Assembly (NCBI RefSeq): GCF_012933465.1 | Contig: NZ_JABBND010000012.1 | Span: 62,001 to 126,000 of the forward strand | Source of the DNA: Actinomycetospora sp. TBRC 11914 | GTDB lineage: Bacteria > Actinomycetota > Actinomycetes > Mycobacteriales > Pseudonocardiaceae | Reading direction: 5' to 3' | DNA length: 64,000 bases | Shown: piece after piece, positions 1 to 7,143 of the stretch | Position numbering within the stretch: position 1 is the stretch's first letter | How the letters are laid out: each line of letters starts with the position of its first letter | Notes under the pieces: model-generated | Databases searched by the model: none | Seen by the model: only the letters and a program-made list of their open reading frames with translations | What the model was told of the DNA's origin: nothing | Translations under genes and position numbers: made by a program

Positions 1-955
1 CGTTGTAGTGCTCGCCGCTGACCCCGGTGCGCGAGCCGGACAGGACCAGTTCGCCCCAGCCCTCGGCGGGGAGCTTGGCGTCCGTGTCGCGGAGGTGCTG
101 GGCCTCGCCCGGGCGCAAACCGGCGTAGTAGAGGCAGGCGAAGAACGCCCGGAGCCGCCAGCCGCGGTCCCGTTCGGTGCGGCGGTGCCCGGAAACGTAG
201 GTGACGGCGGCGAGAAGCTGACGCGCTTGGTCAGGATTGACGACCACACGCGGGTCGACGCCCTCGCTGGCCTTGCTGGTCATCACGCGCCGGCCGGTGA
301 CGGGATTGCTGACGAGAACTCCCCTGTCGACGGCGTAGCCGGCCAGGCGGTGCAGCACGGCGCGGCGCTTGTCCCAGGTGGACGACGTGACCGGGCGCCC
401 GTTGGCGGCGGTCCCGAGGTCGTGGAGCAGGCCTGCTATCGCGAGTGGGTCGGTGAGGTCGGAGACTGGGCGGGAAGCCCGCCGCAGCCACGACGCCACG
501 GCCCGATCCTCGGCGGTGAGCGGGTCGTCGCGTCGCGGCGGCGGCAGGAGATGGGTGCTGGTAAGCCGCTGTAGTTCGGTCTCGTCGGGGGCCTGGTCAG
601 AGTCGGTGACGAACTTGGGCACCGCGGCGGCGAGGTTCACCACCGCGGCGCGGCGGGTGTTCGGCGGGGCCGTGGGCCACAGGTGGTCGACGTAGGAGAC
701 GGCCAGCTCGAGGAACGTCTGCACCCCGCGCTTGCGGACGAGGCTCAGCGGCAGGCCGGACGCGACCTCGAACCGTTCCCCGGCCCGGGCTGCCTTGACC
801 AGCTCCGCGCGGAAGGACTCGGCGAGCGCCTTGGTCGTGTACGACTCGGAGTGCTCTCGCCCCGCGGTCTTCCATCGGACGCTCCACGGGCGGCGCCGGC
901 CCTCGGACTTGCGCAGCTTCCAGAACTGGACCTGATAGGTGGTCGCGTCGCTCAT
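1..955 (-). CDS. int: Tyrosine recombinase / site-specific integrase, 3' end cut by window edge
   Basis: Catalyses site-specific integration and excision of the AICE. The ATG at 955 overlaps the stop of the upstream excisionase gene (ATGA), and 318 residues are visible before the left edge. The N-terminal part reads like an AP2-like/SAM-like core-binding region, and the box YYAGLRPGEA near residue 281 carries the first catalytic arginine of phage-type tyrosine recombinases. The HxxR box and nucleophilic tyrosine must lie to the left of the window. It is the last gene of the minus-strand operon, and attP or att is expected just beyond it. The family call is firm; completeness cannot be judged. 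Confidence 0.9.
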   Translation of the reverse strand, partial: MSDATTYQVQFWKLRKSEGRRRPWSVRWKTAGREHSESYTTKALAESFRAELVKAARAGERFEVASGLPLSLVRKRGVQTFLELAVSYVDHLWPTAPPNTRRAAVVNLAAAVPKFVTDSDQAPDETELQRLTSTHLLPPPRRDDPLTAEDRAVASWLRRASRPVSDLTDPLAIAGLLHDLGTAANGRPVTSSTWDKRRAVLHRLAGYAVDRGVLVSNPVTGRRVMTSKASEGVDPRVVVNPDQARQLLAAVTYVSGHRRTERDRGWRLRAFFACLYYAGLRPGEAQHLRDTDAKLPAEGWGELVLSGSRTGVSGEHYN

Positions 956-1161
956 GCGGCGTCTCGCAGGGCGTCGAGCCAGTCGAGGAGGTCACCGCGG
1001 CGGACGCGGAGGTGGCCGTTCGGGAGCCGGAAGCACGGCGGCGCGACTCGGCGCTCCCGCCACTCGTAGAACGTGTCTCGCGAGAGCCCGCCGAGCTCGT
1101 CGAGGACCTGGCGGACGGTGAGGAGCTCGTCGCGGTTGACCTTGGCCGGGATCGTCGCCAT
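952..1161 (-). CDS. xis: Excisionase / helix-turn-helix DNA-binding protein
   Basis: A 69-residue MerR/Xis-like winged-helix protein (TVRQVLDELGG, then DTFYEWRERR, then a basic wing around RLPNGHLRVRR). Small proteins of this type placed directly before an AICE integrase act as recombination directionality factors. Its stop overlaps the integrase ATG by ATGA, which implies coupled translation. The ATG at 1161 follows the stop of the preceding gene by a few bases. Confidence 0.85.
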   Translation of the reverse strand: MATIPAKVNRDELLTVRQVLDELGGLSRDTFYEWRERRVAPPCFRLPNGHLRVRRGDLLDWLDALRDAA

Positions 1162-1164
1162 GGC

Positions 1165-1512
1165 TCAGTCCTCCGGGTGGTGCCGGCCGAGGTGGCCGAG
1201 TTGGTTGTGGGCGGCGGTGAGGTGGGCGGCCATCTCGGCGGCGTGGTGCCGGGTGTCGTCGAGATGGCCGTAGGCGCGGCATAAGGCCTGCTCGGAAGGG
1301 CTGTCGCGGTCGTCGAAGTACTCGACAGCGTCGGCCCGGCGGAGCGATCTGATGAGGAAGTCGAGGAGTTGGGGGAGGCGGTGGGCGAGGTCGTCGAGGT
1401 GGCCGACGACGTCGTAGGCCTCGGTGGCGGTGATCGGGCCGCGCACGGTGGCGTGGTTGGCGGCCCGGAGCTGGTCGGCGGTGGCGGCGACGGCGGCCGC
1501 GAGCCGGCTCAT
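1165..1512 (-). CDS. Small helical AICE protein, paralogue of the protein at 3500-3913
   Basis: 115 residues, predicted all-helical, with no recognised catalytic motif. The ATG overlaps the stop of the TraB-like gene (ATGA). Its pattern (LRAANHATVRG...EAYDVVGHL...RLPQLLDFL, then a second helix-rich half with AAHNQLGHL) matches the protein encoded at 3500-3913 (LRRANLAAGHG...EVYDALGTV...RLPPIVLFT...SHAALSHI), so the two are probably diverged duplicates within one operon. Its role is unknown; a part in conjugation or element maintenance is inferred only from context. Confidence 0.75.
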   Translation of the reverse strand: MSRLAAAVAATADQLRAANHATVRGPITATEAYDVVGHLDDLAHRLPQLLDFLIRSLRRADAVEYFDDRDSPSEQALCRAYGHLDDTRHHAAEMAAHLTAAHNQLGHLGRHHPED

Positions 1513-2723
1513 GCCGCGGTCCAGTCGGCCCAGGTCTCGCCGGTCGGCCGGCGGCCGTCGCGGGCGATGCGGTCGCAGAACTCGCCGTAGCCACCGAGGT
1601 AGGGCGCCCGGAGGCGGACGCAGTCCCTGCCGGGTCCGGACAGGTAGGCGATGCCGGGGGCGGCGTTGGCGTGCTGTGGGCCGAGGTGGCGGGCGTCGTC
1701 GCCGTGGAGCATGACGAGGCTGTCGGCGGGGACCCGGAACGACAGGCGTAGCGCGAACTGGTCGCGGGCGTAGCCGCCGCCGACGGCGTTGGCCTCGAAC
1801 CGCTGCGCCAGCATCAGGACTCTGAACGCGGCCTTGCGTCCCTCGGAGACCAGCCGTAGCACCGTCGAGGTAATCCGCTCGGCGAGCTTCTTGTCCTTGG
1901 CCTGGGCGGCGCGCAAGAGCCCGGGGAACTCCTCGAGCACGGCGAGAACAGTCGGCGTCGTGATGGTCGGGGTGATGGAGTCCTGACGCGGGGGCATGGT
2001 GTCGAGGCGGTGGTCCATCTCGGCGACCAGGCGGTCGAGCATCGCGGCGTGCTCGACCAGGTCTTTCGTGCCGACCGCCTGGTACTCCCGGTGGGCGGTG
2101 CCGGTGAAGGCGCGGCCGAGGACGAGGCCGGTGATGTCCGAGCCGGTGATCAGCACGTCGGGGGCGGCGGCGAGCTGGGCGAGCAGCCCGTAGGTGAACA
2201 CGGACTTGCCGGAGCCGTTCTGGCCTTGCACCGCGAGGTGGGCAGCGTCCGTGAGCCGGTGGGTGAGCGCTGAGCCGTCCTCTGCGCGCCCGAGCAGCAG
2301 CCGACCGGCTCCGTGGGCGAGCGGGCATGCTGGGAGCGGGACGCGGGCGGTGAGCGGGTCGGAGCGCAGCAGCACGATCCGCACCCATCGGCCGGCGAGG
2401 GGTTCGACGCGCAGGCCGTGGGCGCCGAGGGTGTGGGCGAGCCGGGTGGCGTGTTCTCGGAGGTCTTCGGGTTCCTGGCCGGGAAGTAGCTCGGTGGAGA
2501 ACGTGAGGTCGGTCCCGGCGCGGAGTCCCCCGAAGCGTGGGGTCCGCACGGTTGTGCCGCTGGCGATCTGGATGAAGTGGCAGAGCCCGACCCCCGTGCA
2601 GGCCTCCCGCCACATCGCACGCAGGTCGTCCTCGAGGAACCGGCGAGCTTCGGCACGGCGCTGCTCGGCGACCCGTTCGCGGAGTCGGTCGACGACGGTG
2701 AACCGCCAATCCTTTGTGCTCAT
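1509..2723 (-). CDS. traB: FtsK/SpoIIIE-type DNA translocase (TraB-like conjugation ATPase)
   Basis: 404 residues from the ATG at 2723; a longer in-frame start at 2810 would run into the upstream WhiB gene. The P-loop GQNGSGKS is at residues 167-174 and a Walker B-like strand (VLAVLEEF, Glu-Glu instead of the usual Asp-Glu) is near 259-266. AICEs move double-stranded DNA between mycelial cells with one FtsK-like hexamer, and this is the only such protein in the visible part of the element. It is shorter than TraSA or TraB of Streptomyces, and no N-terminal membrane segments are visible. The start overlaps the WhiB stop by one base (TGATG). Confidence 0.87.
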   Translation of the reverse strand: MSTKDWRFTVVDRLRERVAEQRRAEARRFLEDDLRAMWREACTGVGLCHFIQIASGTTVRTPRFGGLRAGTDLTFSTELLPGQEPEDLREHATRLAHTLGAHGLRVEPLAGRWVRIVLLRSDPLTARVPLPACPLAHGAGRLLLGRAEDGSALTHRLTDAAHLAVQGQNGSGKSVFTYGLLAQLAAAPDVLITGSDITGLVLGRAFTGTAHREYQAVGTKDLVEHAAMLDRLVAEMDHRLDTMPPRQDSITPTITTPTVLAVLEEFPGLLRAAQAKDKKLAERITSTVLRLVSEGRKAAFRVLMLAQRFEANAVGGGYARDQFALRLSFRVPADSLVMLHGDDARHLGPQHANAAPGIAYLSGPGRDCVRLRAPYLGGYGEFCDRIARDGRRPTGETWADWTAA

Positions 2724-3085
2724 CAGGCGGCCTCCCGGCGCTCCGAGCAGCGGGAACACAGCTCGCCGTCCACCGCGGGCATCGGGGACAGCAGTGCGCA
2801 GGCCGGGCACATCGGTTCGTCGTCGGCGACCGGGTCAGGGACGCCGGCCAGGCGGGCGCGGCGGATGGCGCGCCGGTCGGTGGGCGTGGTGGCGGCCCAC
2901 AGGCCGTGGTCCTGGCCGGTGTCGAGGGCCCAACGCAGGCACTCGGAGGCGACCCGGCAGGCCTGGCAAATCGGCGCCACGGCCGTCTTGTACCGGGTGA
3001 CGATCACGGAGGTGTCGTCGTCGCTGGGTGGGAAGAACAGCTCCGGGTCGGCGTCGCAGCACGCGGCTCGGCTCTGCCAGCTCAT
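2723..3085 (-). CDS. WhiB-like [4Fe-4S] regulator with C-terminal Cys4 knuckle
   Basis: 120 residues. The Wbl signature is present: Cys9 or Cys10, then Cys40, Cys43 and Cys49, followed by the GLW turn (61-63) and a basic stretch RRAIRRAR. Wbl proteins hold an oxygen/NO-sensitive iron-sulfur cluster and usually act with the primary sigma factor. Unusually, the tail adds CPAC (93-96) and CSRC (110-113), which look like a zinc knuckle. The ATG at 3085 overlaps the stop of the upstream gene (ATGA). Wbl genes on plasmids, phages and AICEs are known; the targets of this one are unknown. Confidence 0.85.
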   Translation of the reverse strand: MSWQSRAACCDADPELFFPPSDDDTSVIVTRYKTAVAPICQACRVASECLRWALDTGQDHGLWAATTPTDRRAIRRARLAGVPDPVADDEPMCPACALLSPMPAVDGELCSRCSERREAA

Positions 3086-3486
3086 GACGCCGCCGCCTCG
3101 GACGAGGCCTGGCCGCCTCGGGCCCGGCCGGTGGCGGCGGTGGAGCGGACCTCGGAGCAGCGGTACCAAACTTGGGCGCCGGTGACGTTGCCGTCGCGGT
3201 CCTTCTTGTCCATCACCCCGATCTCGAAGTCGATCAGGTGGACCGGGGTGGCGGGGGCGAGCTCGGCGCCGGGCTGCTGTTCGGCGGCGAGGCCGACCTT
3301 GATGATCTCGTTGGTGGCCCGGCCGAACTGGCGGAAGCGGGCGACGAGCTGGGCCTCCCACTTGGGGAGGCCGTCCTTGGTGGTCTCCTGCCGGAACGAG
3401 TCCCCGAAGGCGGTCTTGGGCTCGCAGGACAGGAACAGCAGCGACTCGAACGTCGCGGACTGGTCGACCTTGTAGTTCTGGATCAC
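3082..3486 (-). CDS. Conserved AICE protein of unknown function
   Basis: 134 residues from a GTG start at 3486, with a good ribosome-binding site (caggag) seven bases upstream. It begins VIQNYKVDQSATFESLL and contains the phrase VHLIDFEIGVMDKKDRDGNV, consistent with a small beta-rich fold. No membrane segment or known motif is seen. It lies between a small helical protein and the WhiB gene in the transfer operon, so a role in conjugation is an inference from position. Confidence 0.7.
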   Translation of the reverse strand: MIQNYKVDQSATFESLLFLSCEPKTAFGDSFRQETTKDGLPKWEAQLVARFRQFGRATNEIIKVGLAAEQQPGAELAPATPVHLIDFEIGVMDKKDRDGNVTGAQVWYRCSEVRSTAATGRARGGQASSEAAAS

Positions 3487-3499
3487 GGTGTTCTCCTGC

Positions 3500-3913
3500 T
3501 CAGGTGTGGGCGGGTCGGCGGTGGATGTGGGAGAGCGCGGCGTGGCTGCGCCCGAGGGAGCGGGCGGCGCCGATGAGCGCGGTGTGGGCGAGGGTGAGCA
3601 CGGCGACGAACTCGAGGAGTCGTTCGCCGGGGTCGCGGCCGCTGTCGTCGCGCAGGCCGGTGGTGCCGCGGGCGAGGGCGCAGCGTTGGGTGAACAGCAC
3701 GATCGGCGGGAGCCGGTCGACGAGCGTGGTGACGGTGCCGAGGGCGTCGTAGACCTCGACGACGTCGACCAGGCCGTGACCGGCGGCGAGGTTCGCGCGC
3801 CGCAGAGCTTCGGCGCCCTCATGCAGCGCGGCCGCGAGGGGTTCGGCGGGCCGGCTGGGTGGGTGGTGCTCGCCGGGGTCGATGGCCGGCGGGCGATCCG
3901 GTTGCGGGTCCAT
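3500..3913 (-). CDS. Small helical AICE protein, first gene of the transfer operon
   Basis: 137 residues from the ATG at 3913, chosen over 3931 because gaggagg lies seven bases upstream. Helical, with no known domain, and resembles the protein at 1165-1512 across most of its length. It is the first gene of the minus-strand transfer/integration operon, directly downstream of the divergent operator region at 3940-4010. Confidence 0.7.
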   Translation of the reverse strand: MDPQPDRPPAIDPGEHHPPSRPAEPLAAALHEGAEALRRANLAAGHGLVDVVEVYDALGTVTTLVDRLPPIVLFTQRCALARGTTGLRDDSGRDPGERLLEFVAVLTLAHTALIGAARSLGRSHAALSHIHRRPAHT

Positions 3914-3939
3914 CAAGTACCTCCTCGACACACGACGTC

Positions 3940-4010
3940 GGACGTCCTACGTCCTATGTGTTGAGGGGAGCATAGGCGATGCCGTCAGGCAAGTAGGACG
4001 TAGGACGTCC
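3940..4010. promoter_or_regulatory. Divergent operator: perfect 17-bp inverted repeat of heptamers
   Basis: Bases 3940-3956 (ggacgtcctacgtccta) are the exact reverse complement of 3994-4010. Each arm contains tandem heptamers (acgtcct, acgtcct; preceded at 3935-3941 by acgtcgg). The arms lie between the transfer operon (minus) and the GntR gene (plus), about 80 bp before the GntR start. The arrangement suits an autoregulating repressor that shuts both promoters, as KorSA does in pSAM2; binding by the adjacent GntR protein is inferred. Confidence 0.65.
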
Positions 4011-4075
4011 TGTCACTAAGCTGGGGCAGTACTCGGAACCGCTGAGCAACACCGAGCAACAGCAGGAGGCAGCCA

Positions 4076-4873
4076 GTGGCGTTGGAAGCCACGAAGTCGC
4101 AGTACCGGCAAGTCGCCGACCTGTTGCGTGCCGCGATCGAGCGCGAGGACTACGCGCCGGGCTCGCTGCTGCCCTCAGAGTCCGAGCTCGCCGCCGAGTG
4201 GGGCGTCTCCCGCGTGACCATCAACCGCGCCGTCCAGCTGCTCCGAGGCGAGGGCATGGTCCGAGTGCTGCGCGGCCGGGGCACCACCGTCCGCGCGATC
4301 CCGCCGATCCGGCGGAACTCCACCCTGCGCTACACCCGCAGCTCCCGCGAGGAAGGGAACAGCCGCGGGGCCTTCGACTTCGAGCTGAAGCGACTCGGGC
4401 TCAAGCCGGCCACCAAGCTCGCCCAGCTCGGGCAGGTCCCCGCGCCCGACGTCGCCCGCGAGGTCCTCGGCCTGGCGGCGGGAGAGACGGTGCTGATCCG
4501 CAAGCGCGAGATGTTCGCCTCCGACGAGCCGGTGCTCCTCGCGACCTCCTACTTCCCCTGGGACCTCGCCGAGCAGGCCGGAGTCACCGAGACCGACACC
4601 GGACCCGGCGGCACCTACTCACGCCTCGCCGAGATCGGCAAAGGCCCGCTCCGGTTCAGCGAAGACCTCCGGGTGCGCACCCCCACCGCGGCCGAGGAGC
4701 GCTTCTTCGCCCTCGCCGAGACCCAGCAGGTCTACGAGATCGTCCACATCTCCTACCTCGCCGACGGCACCGCCATCGAGTACCGCGAGGACGTGCTCCC
4801 GACCCACCAGTGGGTCATGCACTACGAGTGGAACGCCGAGAACGACACCACAGGCCAGGAGCCCAGCTCATGA
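4076..4873 (+). CDS. GntR/HutC-family repressor with UTRA domain (KorSA-like)
   Basis: 265 residues from a GTG start with aggagg seven bases upstream. N-terminal winged helix-turn-helix (YRQVADLLRAAIERED, LLPSESELAAEWGVSRVTI, VRVLRGRGTTV; residues 8-72) and a C-terminal UTRA ligand fold (about 110-255). In pSAM2-type AICEs the GntR protein KorSA represses element replication and transfer. It starts the plus-strand operon and faces the putative operator array. Its stop overlaps the ATG of the PP2C gene (ATGA). Confidence 0.88.
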   Translation: MALEATKSQYRQVADLLRAAIEREDYAPGSLLPSESELAAEWGVSRVTINRAVQLLRGEGMVRVLRGRGTTVRAIPPIRRNSTLRYTRSSREEGNSRGAFDFELKRLGLKPATKLAQLGQVPAPDVAREVLGLAAGETVLIRKREMFASDEPVLLATSYFPWDLAEQAGVTETDTGPGGTYSRLAEIGKGPLRFSEDLRVRTPTAAEERFFALAETQQVYEIVHISYLADGTAIEYREDVLPTHQWVMHYEWNAENDTTGQEPSS

Positions 4874-5673
4874 GCCCGCTGCTCAAGGTCGTCGCCGCCG
4901 AGCGACCCGGCAACGGCACCACCAGCGAGGACCGCATCCGCGTCGGCCGCAACGCCGTGGTCGTCCTCGACGGCGCCAGCGGCTCCGATACCCGCGTCAG
5001 CGTCAACGACTACGTCGACCACCTCGCCGGGGCCCTCGTCGAGGTCCTCGACGCCGAGCCCGACATGCCGCTCCCGCACGCCCTCGCCGACGCCATACGC
5101 TCCACCGTCGGCGCCCTGCGGGTCATGCCCGGCGAATCCCCGTCCTCGACAGTCAGCATCGCCCGACGGCGTGGCGACGAGGTCGACCTCCTGGTCCTCG
5201 GCGACAGCCCCATCTACATCGGCCCGGACAGCCAGCTCCTCACCGACGACCGGCTCGCCCAGCTCGACCTTCCGAGCCGCACCAAGGCCAACCAGCGTCT
5301 CCGCGAAGGTGCCGGCTACGACGACGTCCACCGCGACCTCATCCGCGCCGTCCGCGCCGAGCAACTGCCGTGGCTCAACGAACCCGGCGGCTACTGGATC
5401 GCCGAAGCCCGCCCCGAAGCCGCCCACCACGCCGTCACCCGCACCGTGTCGGCCACCGTGCCCTGGCTGGTGATGCTCACTGACGGCGTCGACAAACCGC
5501 TACGGCACCTCGACATCTCGCCGGCCGTCGGGCTGAACTGCAGCGCCACCGGTCTTATCGACTTCCTCGAACAGCTCCACGGATGGGAAGGCGAACGCGA
5601 CCCCGACGCCCACGCCCTTCCACGCTTCAAGCGCCATGACGACAAGACCATGGCTGTGGTGACCTTGTCATGA
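4870..5673 (+). CDS. PP2C-like serine/threonine phosphatase domain protein
   Basis: 267 residues. PP2C-type landmarks occur in order: SEDR near 20, the metal-binding DGAS near 37, SSTVSIARR, LGDS, TDGVDKP and a final DDKTMAVVTL. This suggests a soluble PPM/PP2C phosphatase. It is coupled by ATGA overlaps to the GntR gene upstream and the Nudix gene downstream, so the three probably form a regulatory unit of the element. The substrate is unknown. Confidence 0.75.
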   Translation: MSPLLKVVAAERPGNGTTSEDRIRVGRNAVVVLDGASGSDTRVSVNDYVDHLAGALVEVLDAEPDMPLPHALADAIRSTVGALRVMPGESPSSTVSIARRRGDEVDLLVLGDSPIYIGPDSQLLTDDRLAQLDLPSRTKANQRLREGAGYDDVHRDLIRAVRAEQLPWLNEPGGYWIAEARPEAAHHAVTRTVSATVPWLVMLTDGVDKPLRHLDISPAVGLNCSATGLIDFLEQLHGWEGERDPDAHALPRFKRHDDKTMAVVTLS

Positions 5674-6110
5674 CTGACACCCCGCTTCACTCCGTATCCG
5701 TCGCTGGGGTGGCCTTCGACGACGAAGGGCGAGTCCTCCTCATCAAGCGCCGCGATAACGGCCAATGGCAGGCACCCGGCGGTGTCCTCGAGCTAGACGA
5801 GACTTTTGAGCAGGGCGTCATTCGAGAAGTCCTCGAAGAAACCGGTGTTCGCGTTGAAGTGTGCACCCTCACGGGGGTGTACAAGAATCTGAAGCTCGGA
5901 GTAGTAGCTCTTGTGTACAGATGTCGACCCCTCGACGGAGACGCCGCCGTCTCGACGGAGAGTGAACAAGTCGCCTGGGTCGACCTGGACCAAGCACTCA
6001 AGCTTATGGCGCCTGCGTTCGCCGTCCGCATCTTAGACGCCACGGCACGGAACGGACAAACACCCACTCGTGCGCACGACGGCACGAATCTAGTCTTAAC
6101 GACTGAATGA
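5670..6110 (+). CDS. Nudix hydrolase, possible Pif-like transfer-immunity factor
   Basis: 146 residues with a complete Nudix box at about 37-59 (GGVLELDETF, then REVLEETGV), the Mg-binding helix that hydrolyses nucleoside diphosphate-linked substrates. The ATG overlaps the PP2C stop (ATGA). In pSAM2 the Nudix protein Pif blocks redundant transfer between element-bearing cells, so an immunity role is a reasonable inference here. Base composition becomes more A/T-rich through this gene, marking the start of the cargo region. Confidence 0.82.
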   Translation: MTDTPLHSVSVAGVAFDDEGRVLLIKRRDNGQWQAPGGVLELDETFEQGVIREVLEETGVRVEVCTLTGVYKNLKLGVVALVYRCRPLDGDAAVSTESEQVAWVDLDQALKLMAPAFAVRILDATARNGQTPTRAHDGTNLVLTTE

Positions 6111-6168
6111 CATGGCAGCGGGCGTTGTGACGCGCAACCTCGACCCGTCATTCGCCTGGCACCGTAGA

Positions 6169-7023
6169 TCAGAACACCACACTCGCGAACTGTTGACCAA
6201 AATCGGTAATATCGAACAGTCCTCTTGCGATCTGGATCGTCTGCCCATCTGTACAATCACTCCGAGCGGCAGCCATTTCTGGTCGGTCTTCTACCCAGTC
6301 GTAAGCGCCCGGTCGGGTAAGGAACGCTGAGTAATCTGTGGTCGCAATCCCGAGGCGAGCCCAGTTATCGATCCAAACCCTTGCGCGAGGCTCATCGATC
6401 GGAGCGCCGGTGTCTAGATCGCCGAAAGCCATGACATGGTTCCTCACCACGTTAAAACCTTCCGTACCAGCGTCATGGCGGTCCAACCGTGCGATTGGGT
6501 GGCGGACGCCCGCGGCGAAGACGGTCTTCAGGAGCGACGCTTCCTCTGGTTGTAGTTCTCGTATGATCTGTGCGAACGCAGGGTGGGCGAGACCCGACGT
6601 CGTGGCGGTCGACGCTCTAGCGAGAAGTTGAAGGTACATCTCTTTTAGAGTGGGCTCATCTAAACTGAAGCCGAGACCTTGAAGAGCGGGCGCCGCGAGA
6701 GTGGGAGCGGGACTTATCAAGTCGTCTTCGGCGACCCCAGCGAGCTTCTCTTCTATGTCTTGCGCGAACTCGCCATTCTCTTCGAAGTATTCTCGCGACA
6801 CTCCGACGAGGCGCGCAATAGGCCTTAGGACTTGTAGAATCATCTTCTGACGTACGGCCGCCCGCTGACCGCGCAGCTCGGCCGCTTTCCGCAGGCCTGG
6901 CGTCTCCTTCGCAAGCTCAGCGAGCGACACCTTGATGGTCGGCTCCTCGCCAAGTACCTCGGAGGCCGCAGCTCCGAGGCCCTTCGCTGCTGCCGCGCCA
7001 ATCGCAGACTCAGGTCCAACCAT
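6169..7023 (-). CDS. Abi-alpha (DUF4393) abortive-infection-like protein
   Basis: 284 residues. The order of features (alpha-helical N-terminus, then LRPIARLVGVSREYFEEN, MYLQLLARASTAT, AHPAFAQIIRELQPEEASLL, and a variable sensor-like tail) matches DUF4393/Abi-alpha proteins linked to phage abortive infection. No membrane segment is obvious. It is convergent with the Nudix gene and about 120 bp downstream of the AIPR gene on the same strand, with its own possible promoter in the gap. Codon use is markedly richer in A/T third positions than flanking genes, which argues for separate acquisition. Confidence 0.72.
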   Translation of the reverse strand: MVGPESAIGAAAAKGLGAAASEVLGEEPTIKVSLAELAKETPGLRKAAELRGQRAAVRQKMILQVLRPIARLVGVSREYFEENGEFAQDIEEKLAGVAEDDLISPAPTLAAPALQGLGFSLDEPTLKEMYLQLLARASTATTSGLAHPAFAQIIRELQPEEASLLKTVFAAGVRHPIARLDRHDAGTEGFNVVRNHVMAFGDLDTGAPIDEPRARVWIDNWARLGIATTDYSAFLTRPGAYDWVEDRPEMAAARSDCTDGQTIQIARGLFDITDFGQQFASVVF

Positions 7024-7143
7024 GGGGATTCTGCCTACTCTTTTCGCCTTACGGATGCCTTCAACCGCGAACCCCAGTTAGTGTGCGAACGGGGTCGATT
7101 TAGCTGCAGCCACCTGATCATAAAGGCTCGTCATCAACCGCGA

